Below are positions 23,450 through 30,880 of a stretch of 45,024 nt of DNA, piece after piece (within the stretch, counting starts at the first letter, position 1; the number at the start of each line of letters is the position of its first letter). Under the pieces are notes generated by a model. The model saw only the letters and a list, made by a program, of their open reading frames with translations, was not told the DNA's origin and did not search any database. Source of the DNA: JAEZKC01 sp046538945. Its GTDB lineage: Bacteria > Fibrobacterota > Chitinivibrionia > Chitinivibrionales > Chitinispirillaceae. The position numbers and the translations under genes were made by a program. The DNA is taken from assembly GCA_046538945.1 (NCBI GenBank), contig JBKHHW010000006.1, positions 1 through 45,024 of the forward strand, given 5' to 3'.

Positions 23450-25204
23450 ATGTTGGTTTACGGTGATCACAGGGAACGAGTGGAAACTGGTCAGATGGTC
23501 AGGCGCATAAGGGAGATTGTCAGGATTCTGACAACCACACCGGATTACGACCATGCCGTGGAGCTGCTTTCGGAATGCGGTTGTTTGGAGGCTGCGGTTA
23601 CGGATCAGTTCTGCACTGATGCTGAATGGATCGGTGTCTTGGCCTCGGGCTGCAGGCAACTGACTTTGTCGGCTGCATGGATTCTCAACAGATGTTACAA
23701 AGGTGAGGAGGTGGAAAGGTCATCTTTGGAGAGTGTGGTTAAGCAGCTCGAGATACTGGGCACTGTCGGCTTGCCTCGGGAAATCGAATATTCTGTTCCT
23801 GAGGGTTATGCCTTCTACGCTCTGTATCCGGAATGTTACATTGTCTCCGCGGAAAAATTCTATAATCAGCTCCATCCTTCTCGTGCCGTGTGCATAGGGC
23901 TGCGCAGTATCGGAAGCAGTCTTTCTGCAGTCGTTGCGTCAAGACTGCAGCAGCTTGGAGTTGAAGCGGTCAGTTTCACGGTGAGGCCTCGGGGTCATCC
24001 TTTCAACAGGTATGTAAAATTCGGTGCTGAGCTGGCAGAGCTCATAAGGTCTGATTTGTCTGGGCCCTATCTGATCGTGGATGAGGGACCGGGGTTGAGC
24101 GGTTCGTCTCTGTGCGGAGCTGCCAGATCTCTTGAGGAGCTTGGCGTAGCTTCTCACAATGTGGTGCTTTTTCCCAGTTGGGTTCCTTCCGGCAGGGAGC
24201 TGTTGTCGGAAGAGGCGAAAAACCGCTGGCCTGATTACAGGAAAGTCTGCACCACTTTCGAAGAAGTGAAGAGTAGTATGAGCCGGTTCAGTTCGCCGGG
24301 GGAGTGCCTGGATGTTTCTGCCGGCAGGTGGAGAGAAGTGCTTTTGGGACCGCATTCGGAATATCCTGCCGTCAATCCTTATCATGAGAGAAGAAAGTTT
24401 CTGGTCAGGGGAGAAGACGGGAACAGTTTTGGTAGTATGCTGAAATTCGCCGGCTTGGGTAAGCAAGCCCGGGAATCGGAAATGCTTTCCAAACTTTTAG
24501 AGCAAAGTGGGTTTGCTCCGAGGGTGATCAGCTGTTCCGGAGGGTTTATTCAGTATGAATTCATAAACGGAAACAGGCTCGAGACTGATCGGGACAAAGG
24601 ATTTCCGGGCAGGGTGGCCGATTACCTTGCATGCCGAAGGGAACTGCTGCCCGTAAACAGTGAACCTATGTCCCTGGAACAGATGGAATCAATGATCAGG
24701 GTCAATACTGAAGAGAGCATTGGAAGCACATTCGCAAAGGGAATCAGTTCGAAATCTCTGATCACTGAAGAACTGTATTATAAAGATATTGCTGCTGTGG
24801 ACGGAAGAATGTTTCCCCACAAGTGGGTCAATTCATCCGGAACATGGTTCAAACTGGACGGAACAGATCATCACAGGGATCAGTTTCTTCCCGGAGTTCA
24901 GAATTCGGCCTGGGATGTGGCGGGTTTCTTTATCGAGTTCGGGATGTCCCAGGCGCAGAAAACGCTGTTTCTTGAAATGTATGCAAAGAAAATGGCCGAT
25001 CCTTTCATCAAAGAGCGCCTGCCCTTTTATCTTGTTGCATATAGCGCTTTCAGAACCGGGTATGCTACCATGGCAGCGGAGTCCCTTGGAGAGTCTCCGG
25101 ATGGAGTTCGTTTCAGACGGTTGGCAGGATTTTATAAAGATGTACTCAGAGCGGAGCTGGTGAATGCGGGAATCGTTCCGCTAAGTTTGAATTGTCAGAA
25201 ATAA
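23450..25204 (+). CDS. Phosphoribosyltransferase-like domain fused to APH/kinase-like domain
   Basis: A 584-residue two-part protein. Residues about 120-245 look like a type I phosphoribosyltransferase: SRAVCIGLRSIGSSLSA, then the PRPP-binding loop YLIVDEGPGLSGSS at 207-220. Residues about 315-584 resemble an aminoglycoside-phosphotransferase or choline-kinase fold: K332 and E344 in an N-lobe-like stretch, GFIQYEFINGNRL as hinge, then DGRMFPHKWVN, D470 in KLDGTDHHRD and SAWDVAG. The canonical HGD catalytic motif is altered, so kinase activity is uncertain. The first 110 residues are not recognised. It could transfer phosphoribose to an acceptor and phosphorylate or bind it. The start at 23450 follows the phosphatase stop by one base. 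Confidence 0.66.
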   Translation: MLVYGDHRERVETGQMVRRIREIVRILTTTPDYDHAVELLSECGCLEAAVTDQFCTDAEWIGVLASGCRQLTLSAAWILNRCYKGEEVERSSLESVVKQLEILGTVGLPREIEYSVPEGYAFYALYPECYIVSAEKFYNQLHPSRAVCIGLRSIGSSLSAVVASRLQQLGVEAVSFTVRPRGHPFNRYVKFGAELAELIRSDLSGPYLIVDEGPGLSGSSLCGAARSLEELGVASHNVVLFPSWVPSGRELLSEEAKNRWPDYRKVCTTFEEVKSSMSRFSSPGECLDVSAGRWREVLLGPHSEYPAVNPYHERRKFLVRGEDGNSFGSMLKFAGLGKQARESEMLSKLLEQSGFAPRVISCSGGFIQYEFINGNRLETDRDKGFPGRVADYLACRRELLPVNSEPMSLEQMESMIRVNTEESIGSTFAKGISSKSLITEELYYKDIAAVDGRMFPHKWVNSSGTWFKLDGTDHHRDQFLPGVQNSAWDVAGFFIEFGMSQAQKTLFLEMYAKKMADPFIKERLPFYLVAYSAFRTGYATMAAESLGESPDGVRFRRLAGFYKDVLRAELVNAGIVPLSLNCQK

Positions 25205-25228
25205 TCATGTTAATAGAGGACTGTTGGT

Positions 25229-25993
25229 ATGGGTACAATTGAGCAGGAAATAAGGGAGCTTCGTCCCTGGTTTCACAATCTGCACCTTCCTGATGGAATT
25301 CAGACGGTGCCTGATCACCCTTTGGGGGATTTCCCTCTATTCAAGTGGCGGCAGATCGAGCCTTACATCCCCGGTGATCTTGATGGGTGGAATGTCCTGG
25401 ATATCGGGTGCAATGCCGGTTTTTATTCTATCGAGCTTGCCAGAAGGGGTGCTCGTGTAACTGCTATCGATATTGATGAGCACTACCTTGCCCAGGCCAG
25501 ATGGGCGGCGGGCAAGTTCGGCGTGCAAAACCAGATCGACTTCAGGCTTATGCAGGTATATGATCTCTCCCGCATGGGAGAGACATTCGATCTGGTCTGG
25601 TTCATGGGGGTTTTCTACCATCTGCGTTATCCGCTTCTGGCCCTTGATGTTGTATCGAGGCGGACCGAGAAGATGATGGTATTCCAGACTCTTACTATGC
25701 CCGGAGAGGAAGAGTATGATGATCAGAAAGATATTGAACTTTTCAACCGGGAGGTCATGCTTCAGTCCGGGTGGCCCAAGATGGCTTTCATTGAAAAAAA
25801 GCTGGCGGGTGATCCTACGAACTGGTGGGCTCCCAATCACGGGGCGATAGAGGCGATGCTCAGGTCCTGCGGGTTCATGGTGACCGAAAGACCCGCTCAC
25901 GAAACATATATTTGTAAAAAGAACGGTGTGCAGCCAAATAAAAATGATCTCAGGGAGCTTGAATTTCGGGCTGCCTCCGGTCTGGAATGGTAG
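25229..25993 (+). CDS. SAM-dependent methyltransferase (TIGR04290-like)
   Basis: A 254-residue class I methyltransferase. The SAM-binding motif I VLDIGCNAGFYSIEL is at about 56-70, followed by the acidic end of strand 2 (TAIDID). FDLVWFMGVFYHLRYPLLAL is motif IV and the post-region, and NWWAPNHGAIEAMLRSCGF is the CmoB/DUF1698-like C-terminal mark. From memory it matches the Rta_06860 family (TIGR04290), described from glycosyltransferase-rich clusters, but this was not checked. It would O- or N-methylate the product. It is the last gene of the locus; the convergent MgtC-like gene ends one base later with no visible terminator. Confidence 0.83.
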   Translation: MGTIEQEIRELRPWFHNLHLPDGIQTVPDHPLGDFPLFKWRQIEPYIPGDLDGWNVLDIGCNAGFYSIELARRGARVTAIDIDEHYLAQARWAAGKFGVQNQIDFRLMQVYDLSRMGETFDLVWFMGVFYHLRYPLLALDVVSRRTEKMMVFQTLTMPGEEEYDDQKDIELFNREVMLQSGWPKMAFIEKKLAGDPTNWWAPNHGAIEAMLRSCGFMVTERPAHETYICKKNGVQPNKNDLRELEFRAASGLEW

Positions 25994-25994
25994 A

Positions 25995-26459
25995 TCACCC
26001 GATGATGTTCTGGTTCTTTCCTCCCGAACTGTTTTTGGTCCTGCCTGCTTTTTTCTTTACTAAAGAAAAGTAGCGGAGCGTGAGGAAATTCAAAACACTG
26101 AGCAGTATGGCGATTTCGAATCTTTGCCATGCTACTGCGGTTCCTATCGCACCAGTGTTCCAGAGACTTGCTGCAGTGGCTGTGCCGGTGACGGTTTTTT
26201 CTCCTTTGAGAATTGCTCCGCCTCCGATGAATCCCATGCCGGTGATGATTCCGAACAGTACTCTGGACTGCGGTTCCTCACCTGTGAAGAGGTCGTTTCC
26301 TATGAGCATGTAGCCGCAGGCGGCTACGGCCACTAAAGGAAAAGTCTGAAGCCCGGCGCTCTGGGCATCCTTTTCCCGTTCCCAGCCTATGGGCAGGGCC
26401 AGGCCGTAGGCAAGCGCCAGCTGGAGCAGATAGACAAGTATGGTTTCCCAGTCGTACAT
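25995..26459 (-). CDS. MgtC/SapB family membrane protein
   Basis: A 154-residue inner-membrane protein with the family pattern: LPIGWERE near the N-terminus (conserved Arg-Glu), then GIITGMGFIGGGAILKG and ATAASLWNTGAIGTAVAW, spread over four hydrophobic segments. MgtC-type proteins help survival at low magnesium and influence F-ATP synthase or envelope homeostasis in several bacteria. The long C-terminal domain of Salmonella MgtC is missing, making this the short SapB-like form. The tail is lysine and asparagine rich. It is followed upstream at 26462 by a beta-barrel gene, two bases away, so the two are likely cotranscribed. Confidence 0.86.
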   Translation of the reverse strand: MYDWETILVYLLQLALAYGLALPIGWEREKDAQSAGLQTFPLVAVAACGYMLIGNDLFTGEEPQSRVLFGIITGMGFIGGGAILKGEKTVTGTATAASLWNTGAIGTAVAWQRFEIAILLSVLNFLTLRYFSLVKKKAGRTKNSSGGKNQNIIG

Positions 26460-26461
26460 AA

Positions 26462-26926
26462 TCAGTTGGACAGATCGAATCGGTAACGGAGACCTATGCC
26501 GCCGTTCAGTCCTGCGCCGGTTGAAGGGATCAGGTCGAATCTGGGTGCCAGTTCGAAGAAGAGCGACAGAGGAATGCCTTCGAACAGATAGTTGATTCCG
26601 CCTACAGCTCTTGCTCCGGCAGAGGACTCTTCGCTTATTCTGACGACTGCGCCTGCTCCGAAATAAAGCGGAAGTTCGCCGTTGGGAATTGTGAACATGT
26701 TGAACAGGTGTCGGATGTAATCGGCATGCAGATGGAGATAGTCTTCGGGGTAGAACGACCAGGCTGCCGCAGCGTTCACTCCGCTTCTGGCTGACAGCCA
26801 GTACTTGTAACTGAGGCCGGTGGGTTCTCCGAGGATGATGCCTAGTTCGTGACGTTGATCCTGAGTTTTGACCGAAACGGCCATCACGAGGGTCAGTAGT
26901 GTGAAAAAATGTAGCTTTGACCTCAT
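26462..26926 (-). CDS. Small exported beta-barrel protein (DUF3996-like)
   Basis: A 154-residue protein with a Sec signal peptide (HFFTLLTLVMAVSV) and a mature start HELGIILGEPTGLSYKYWL. This opening is typical of small outer-membrane beta-barrel proteins of the DUF3996/BAPKO_0422 type. Alternating hydrophobic strands follow (LPLYFGAGAVVRI, IPLSLFFELAPRFDL, GIGLRYRFDL), ending near an aromatic or hydrophobic terminal strand as needed for outer-membrane insertion. Function unknown. It is upstream of and 2 bp from the MgtC-like gene. Confidence 0.72.
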   Translation of the reverse strand: MRSKLHFFTLLTLVMAVSVKTQDQRHELGIILGEPTGLSYKYWLSARSGVNAAAAWSFYPEDYLHLHADYIRHLFNMFTIPNGELPLYFGAGAVVRISEESSAGARAVGGINYLFEGIPLSLFFELAPRFDLIPSTGAGLNGGIGLRYRFDLSN

Positions 26927-26964
26927 TGCATCGTTCCTTAGGCTAACCTCACCGGCATCTTCAG

Positions 26965-27606
26965 TTATATTCCCAGTCCGATCCCCAGGTTAATGGAGAG
27001 AAACTGGAATGTCTCGCCGTTTCCGTTCTTATTGAAAACCACATGGTACAGAGGATATAGTTCTATCGACAGGTAATCAGGACTGCCCAGCATCAGACCG
27101 GCCCCCAGCTGAGTACCGAACCTGTACTGTTCATTCTCTCCGAAAACCTCTTCGAACGGCTCATCATCCCCGTTTGTACCGGTGACGGTGGTTTCCAGGT
27201 TCATTACATAGAGTCCCGCACCCCCCTGTACGAAGAAGTTGATGGGGGACAGGGGGTAGTTGGTTGAAAGTCTGGCTATCGGGACTACCTGCAGGATTGT
27301 GGCCTCTCCGTTTACATCTACACTGTCCACCAACCCGGTGGGATCCACCCGGTCGAGAAAAGCCGCTTCGTCAGGTCCCCACCTGTTGTAGGCGATTCTT
27401 CCCCCCAGAAACAGATTGTCGGTAATGATGAACAGGGCGTTGCCTCCGACGGAGTATCCCCAGTTGTAGCTGTCGAATTCCGATCCGGTCGGTCGGGATA
27501 TTCCGCCATCCAGACTCAGTTTGAGTTCCTGGGCGGAAAGTCCGGTCCAGAAGGTCAGTAGTATGACCGTCAGACCGGCAAAAAGGTTTAGATGATTTTT
27601 ATGCAT
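26965..27606 (-). CDS. Outer-membrane beta-barrel protein (OmpA/OprF-like fold)
   Basis: A 213-residue protein with a signal peptide (HLNLFAGLTVILLTFWTG, cleavage after LSA) and amphipathic strands such as LKLSLDGGISRPTG, YSVGGNALFIITDNLFLGGRIAYNRWG, INFFVQGGAGLYV and FGTQLGAGLMLG. The end, FLSINLGIGLGI, is a terminal strand. The start at 27606 is fixed by AAAGGAG on the minus strand 7 nt before it; that sequence lies inside the longer in-frame reading to 27630. An 11-base T tract lies upstream of the ribosome site. No specific function recognised; an eight-strand barrel is likely from length. Confidence 0.75.
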   Translation of the reverse strand: MHKNHLNLFAGLTVILLTFWTGLSAQELKLSLDGGISRPTGSEFDSYNWGYSVGGNALFIITDNLFLGGRIAYNRWGPDEAAFLDRVDPTGLVDSVDVNGEATILQVVPIARLSTNYPLSPINFFVQGGAGLYVMNLETTVTGTNGDDEPFEEVFGENEQYRFGTQLGAGLMLGSPDYLSIELYPLYHVVFNKNGNGETFQFLSINLGIGLGI

Positions 27607-27628
27607 CAGTAATCTCCTTTCAATGCGC

Positions 27629-27639
27629 AAAAAAAAAAA
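27629..27639 (-). repeat. Homopolymer T11 (A11 on plus) tract
   Basis: Eleven identical bases lie two nt after the SDR stop codon and about 10 nt before the ribosome site of the downstream beta-barrel gene. The position suits either a U-rich translation enhancer or a slippage-prone tract. Confidence 0.9.
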
Positions 27640-27641
27640 GA

Positions 27642-28493
27642 TCAGCCGTTGACGATGCGTCCGCCGTTGGGGTGAAGCACCTGGCCGGTCATGTAGGATG
27701 AATCTCGGCTGGCCAGAAAAAGGTAGCAGGGAGCTACTTCCCTGGGCTCGCCGGCTCTTTTCATAAGGGTACTCGTACCGAATTCCTTCACGTGCTCAGC
27801 ACTGAAGCTTGCGGGAATGAGAGGTGTCCAGATCGGTCCCGGAGCGACTGCGTTCACACGTATGTCCCTGTCGGCAAGTTTCTTGGCCAGAGAACGGGTG
27901 AACGCCACGATGGCTCCCTTTGTGGCCGAGTAATCAATCAGATAGGGGTTGCCTTCGTAGGCCGTGACCGAAGTGGTGTTTATCACAGCAGAACCCTTTT
28001 TGAGATAGGGAAGGGCGTACTTAACCATGTAGAACATGGAGAAGATGTTGGTGCGGAATGTGCGTTCGAGATCAGAGTCGTCTATCTCCTCCAGAGTCTC
28101 CCTCACGTGCTGTTCACCGGCATTGTTGACGAGTATGTCGATCCCGCCGAACGCCTCGACAGTCCGCTCCACCGCCTCCCGGCAGAAACGCTGCTCTCCC
28201 ACATCTCCCGGCAGGGCCAGAGCCCTCGCACCGATCTCTTCAATACGCCTTATGGTATACCGAGCATCCTCGTGTTCGTTTGCGTACACGATTACCACAT
28301 CTGCACCCTCGCGGGCGAAAAGAAGAGCGGTCGCCTGTCCGATTCCGCTGTCCCCGCCGGTGATCAGCGCCGTCCTGCCGCGCAGCCTGAAACTGCTCTG
28401 GTAATCGGGGTAATCGGTTTCCGGAACAGGATTCATCCTCCAGCTGTGGCCGGGCTGATCCTGATGCTGCGGGGGGAAATTCCTGGGCTCCAT
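27642..28493 (-). CDS. SDR family oxidoreductase (YdaD/YhxC general-stress type)
   Basis: A 283-residue classical short-chain dehydrogenase. It has a leading proline and glutamine-rich extension (PPQHQDQPG) typical of the YdaD/YhxC/YghA group, then GGDSGIGQA for cofactor binding, NNAGEQHV, the catalytic serine in NTTSVTAYEG and Y-xxx-K in IDYSATKGA, with VNAVAPGPIWTP afterwards. It would interconvert a hydroxyl and a carbonyl with NAD(P)H. Group members are general-stress proteins in Bacillus and other bacteria; the natural substrate is not known. It is upstream of the beta-barrel gene in the same minus-strand run. Confidence 0.88.
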   Translation of the reverse strand: MEPRNFPPQHQDQPGHSWRMNPVPETDYPDYQSSFRLRGRTALITGGDSGIGQATALLFAREGADVVIVYANEHEDARYTIRRIEEIGARALALPGDVGEQRFCREAVERTVEAFGGIDILVNNAGEQHVRETLEEIDDSDLERTFRTNIFSMFYMVKYALPYLKKGSAVINTTSVTAYEGNPYLIDYSATKGAIVAFTRSLAKKLADRDIRVNAVAPGPIWTPLIPASFSAEHVKEFGTSTLMKRAGEPREVAPCYLFLASRDSSYMTGQVLHPNGGRIVNG

Positions 28494-28519
28494 ACCGCTC
28501 TCCTTGAGACTTCCAGCCT

Positions 28520-28744
28520 TCAGGCCCGTGCAGTTCTGCGGGTTGTCTTGATCATCTGGTTGAGACCCCTGCGAGTTTCGCGCACGGCCATGCCGAATCT
28601 TTTCTGAAGATCCCTCCTGGCCTTCATTGCCCTGTGGCTAAGCTTCCTCTGGGTCCTTTTGCGTCTGAAGCTGAAGTATTTGAAAACGGTCCCGGTTACT
28701 GCCGCAATGGTAAGTGGTAACAGTGTTTTCTTGATAGCACCCAT
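28520..28744 (-). CDS. Small basic membrane-anchored protein
   Basis: A 74-residue protein with one hydrophobic segment near the N-terminus (LLPLTIAAVTGTVFKYF) and a long, very basic helical tail rich in Arg and Lys (for example RRKRTQRKLSHRAMKARR). GGAGGT 5 nt upstream supports the start at 28744 rather than the in-frame 28765. Not recognised as a family. The tail could lie on the cytoplasmic membrane face or bind nucleic acid. It sits in a group of small membrane genes next to DUF1328, consistent with an envelope-stress set. Confidence 0.55.
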   Translation of the reverse strand: MGAIKKTLLPLTIAAVTGTVFKYFSFRRKRTQRKLSHRAMKARRDLQKRFGMAVRETRRGLNQMIKTTRRTARA

Positions 28745-28789
28745 GTTGTACCTCCATAATGCCAAAGTTGTCCACTACTTCTCCTGGTT

Positions 28790-28963
28790 CTAAACCCTGG
28801 GAGGTTTCCTCACCAGTCCCGCAATGAGCGACACTAGAAATAGTACCAGAAAGACATAGAAGAGAAGCTGAGCTGTTCCGGAAACGGCCATCGCCACTCC
28901 GGTGAATCCCAGTACGGCCGCCACTATAGCTAAGACCAAGAACACAAGTGCCAGACTCAGCAT
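28790..28963 (-). CDS. DUF1328 small membrane protein, second copy
   Basis: A 57-residue frame, short enough to be missed by length cut-offs. It begins MLSLALVFLVLAIVAAVLG, continues GFTGVAMAVSG, and ends with a second hydrophobic segment and a short basic tail (RKPPRV). The two-segment pattern with the central GF(S/T)G turn matches the DUF1328/YtjA family and the copy at 5617-5799. On the minus strand GAGAGGAGAAA lies about 9 nt before the ATG. Function unknown. It lies between YihY and the basic peptide gene in the same direction. Confidence 0.72.
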   Translation of the reverse strand: MLSLALVFLVLAIVAAVLGFTGVAMAVSGTAQLLFYVFLVLFLVSLIAGLVRKPPRV

Positions 28964-29080
28964 CGGTCGTTTCTCCTCTCTTGCTTGTCTCCGTGTGGTT
29001 CAATGCCGTTTTCAACGAGGGACGGCGGTTCTAAAAAGTAGGAAACTGCAATTAGCATACCACCGCCGCAACGGATCTGT

Positions 29081-29941
29081 TCAGCTGTCTTTTAGAAATC
29101 TGGCCTTTGGAGTGGGAACGATAGGCGTTCCTCTTCGGGCTGCATACACCTGGGTGAATTCAGCCCCCAGAAACAGTATCATGCCTGAATAGTAAAGCCA
29201 AAGCAGTATCACCACAAGGGAAGCCGCCGCCCCGTAAGCGTTTATGATGGTAATTGTGCTCAGGTAGATGGTGAGCAGAATTCTTCCCGTCGAGAACAGA
29301 AGTGCGGTGAAAAGAGCTCCGACCCATGCCGGATTCCACCTGACTTTGGCGTTGGAGACGTATTTGAATATCAGGGCGAAAAGACAGGTGGCGATACCCA
29401 GATGAAGAAAAAAATTGGCTGTGTGCCACAAAAAGGGAACTCCGGGAATAAGTTCGTCAAAATATGTCACCAGCATCGTAACCGCAGTTCCCACTGCAAT
29501 GCTTGCCAACAGAAGCGGACCGGTGAGAAGTACCAAAAGAAATGAAAAAGCTCTGGTCTTGAGTCTCTGAAGTATCCCCAGTTTCTCTTTGACCTTGATG
29601 TTCCAGATCGCATTCAAAGAATATCTAAGATGCTTGAATATCTGCGAAGCTCCCCAGAGAAGAAGAACCACGCTGACAATGGTGGCGGTTAGCCCGGAAC
29701 CGGGCCGGGATATGTTCAAGACCACCTGCTGCACATACTGGGCTGCAGACCGGCCCATATATGCGCTGAGCTGTTCTATTATATGCCCCTGAGCTGCTTC
29801 CGGGCCGTATACAAACCCCACTACGGCTACCGCTATTATCAGCAGGGGGGCAAAGGAGAAAATGGTGTAGTAGGCAAGTGCCGCCGCAAGCCGGGGGGCA
29901 CTGTCCCGGATGAATTTACTGACTACTTCCTTGAGTAACAC
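29081..29941 (-). CDS. YihY/BrkB family membrane protein
   Basis: A 286-residue inner-membrane protein with six hydrophobic segments. The opening APRLAAALAYYTIFSFAPLLI is the unmistakable family signature, and WNIKVKEKLGILQRLKTRAFSFL with ASLVVILLWLYYSGMILFLGAEFTQVYA give the later conserved blocks. It was once called ribonuclease BN in error; the true role is unknown, with proposals in envelope or transport functions. The start is GTG at 29941 with AAAGGAT at a rather long distance; no ATG occurs upstream in frame. The C-terminal tail is short. Confidence 0.88.
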   Translation of the reverse strand: MLLKEVVSKFIRDSAPRLAAALAYYTIFSFAPLLIIAVAVVGFVYGPEAAQGHIIEQLSAYMGRSAAQYVQQVVLNISRPGSGLTATIVSVVLLLWGASQIFKHLRYSLNAIWNIKVKEKLGILQRLKTRAFSFLLVLLTGPLLLASIAVGTAVTMLVTYFDELIPGVPFLWHTANFFLHLGIATCLFALIFKYVSNAKVRWNPAWVGALFTALLFSTGRILLTIYLSTITIINAYGAAASLVVILLWLYYSGMILFLGAEFTQVYAARRGTPIVPTPKARFLKDS

Positions 29942-30006
29942 TGTGAATGCCGATCCTTTGGGGTTCTTTTTATGTAAGAAGACTGCAAAGAGAATGCCAA
30001 AGGTAC

Positions 30007-30807
30007 TTATCGGAGGGAACGGCTCTTACTGAACCACTCTATGATCTTTCTGGAAATGCTCCCCGGACGGGGGATCCGGGGCAGTTCCTGCGCGGAAAAC
30101 CAGTGCGCTTCCTCTATCTCCACCCCGTCCTCCTGTATCTCTCCCCATACCCAATCTGCGGTGAATGCAACCATGAGGGAGCTGGAATAGGGCCAGGGCT
30201 GGCTTCCGAAATACCTGATGTTGTCGACCTCGACCGACACCTCCTCCATTACTTCCCGTTTCACTCCCTCTTCAAGCGTCTCTCCAGCCTCCACATATCC
30301 GGCCACCACGCTGTACACCTGTGACCCCTTGCGCCTTCCCAGCAATATCCGGTCACCGCGCAGTACCGCCATGATCACCGCAGGGGAGATGCGGGGATAG
30401 CTGGTCAGACCGCAGCGGGGGCAGATCATGGCGAATTCAGTCCTGCTTCTGTTCGTCTCCGCTCCGCATCTGCCGCAGAACCGATGCGTTCTGGCCCAGT
30501 TGAGTATCTGTGCCGCCCTTCCGGCTATTCTGTAGGTGCCTTCCTCCAGTTTGCCGTAAAGAGTGCGGAAATCCTCCAGAACGATTCCTTCAGGCAGAGA
30601 TGACCCCTTTTTTATTTCCGCACAGTAATACTTCCGTCCACCGATATCGCCCAGATAGTTCTCATTGCCGGTCTCAACGGAGGAAAGCTCCTCCAAACCG
30701 GGTAAAGACACACCTCCCTCGTGCTCCGAAACAACCATATCGTTTTCAGAAAAAAGAAACCAAATCGGTGTATTACCGTCATGCAGCTTGGTCGTATCCG
30801 AATTCAT
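30007..30807 (-). CDS. nudC: NADH pyrophosphatase / NAD-cap hydrolase, NudC type
   Basis: A 266-residue Nudix enzyme. A zinc ribbon is formed by C111, C114, C129 and C132 (CGRCG...CPRCG). The Nudix box (GYVEAGETLEEG then KREVMEE) runs from about 170 to 192. It is followed by GSQPWPYSSSLM (201-212), the SQPWPFPxS motif diagnostic of NudC proteins, which cleave NADH to NMNH and AMP and remove NAD caps from RNA. The N-terminal domain is weakly conserved, as usual. It acts in the cytoplasm. It lies upstream of YihY on the same strand, separated by about 65 bp. Confidence 0.92.
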   Translation of the reverse strand: MNSDTTKLHDGNTPIWFLFSENDMVVSEHEGGVSLPGLEELSSVETGNENYLGDIGGRKYYCAEIKKGSSLPEGIVLEDFRTLYGKLEEGTYRIAGRAAQILNWARTHRFCGRCGAETNRSRTEFAMICPRCGLTSYPRISPAVIMAVLRGDRILLGRRKGSQVYSVVAGYVEAGETLEEGVKREVMEEVSVEVDNIRYFGSQPWPYSSSLMVAFTADWVWGEIQEDGVEIEEAHWFSAQELPRIPRPGSISRKIIEWFSKSRSLR

Positions 30808-30880
30808 GCATCATCCGTTTTATGAAAGTAAGCCTCAAATGGACCGCATCAGGAAAAAATCACAGCTATGCGTTTGTTTT

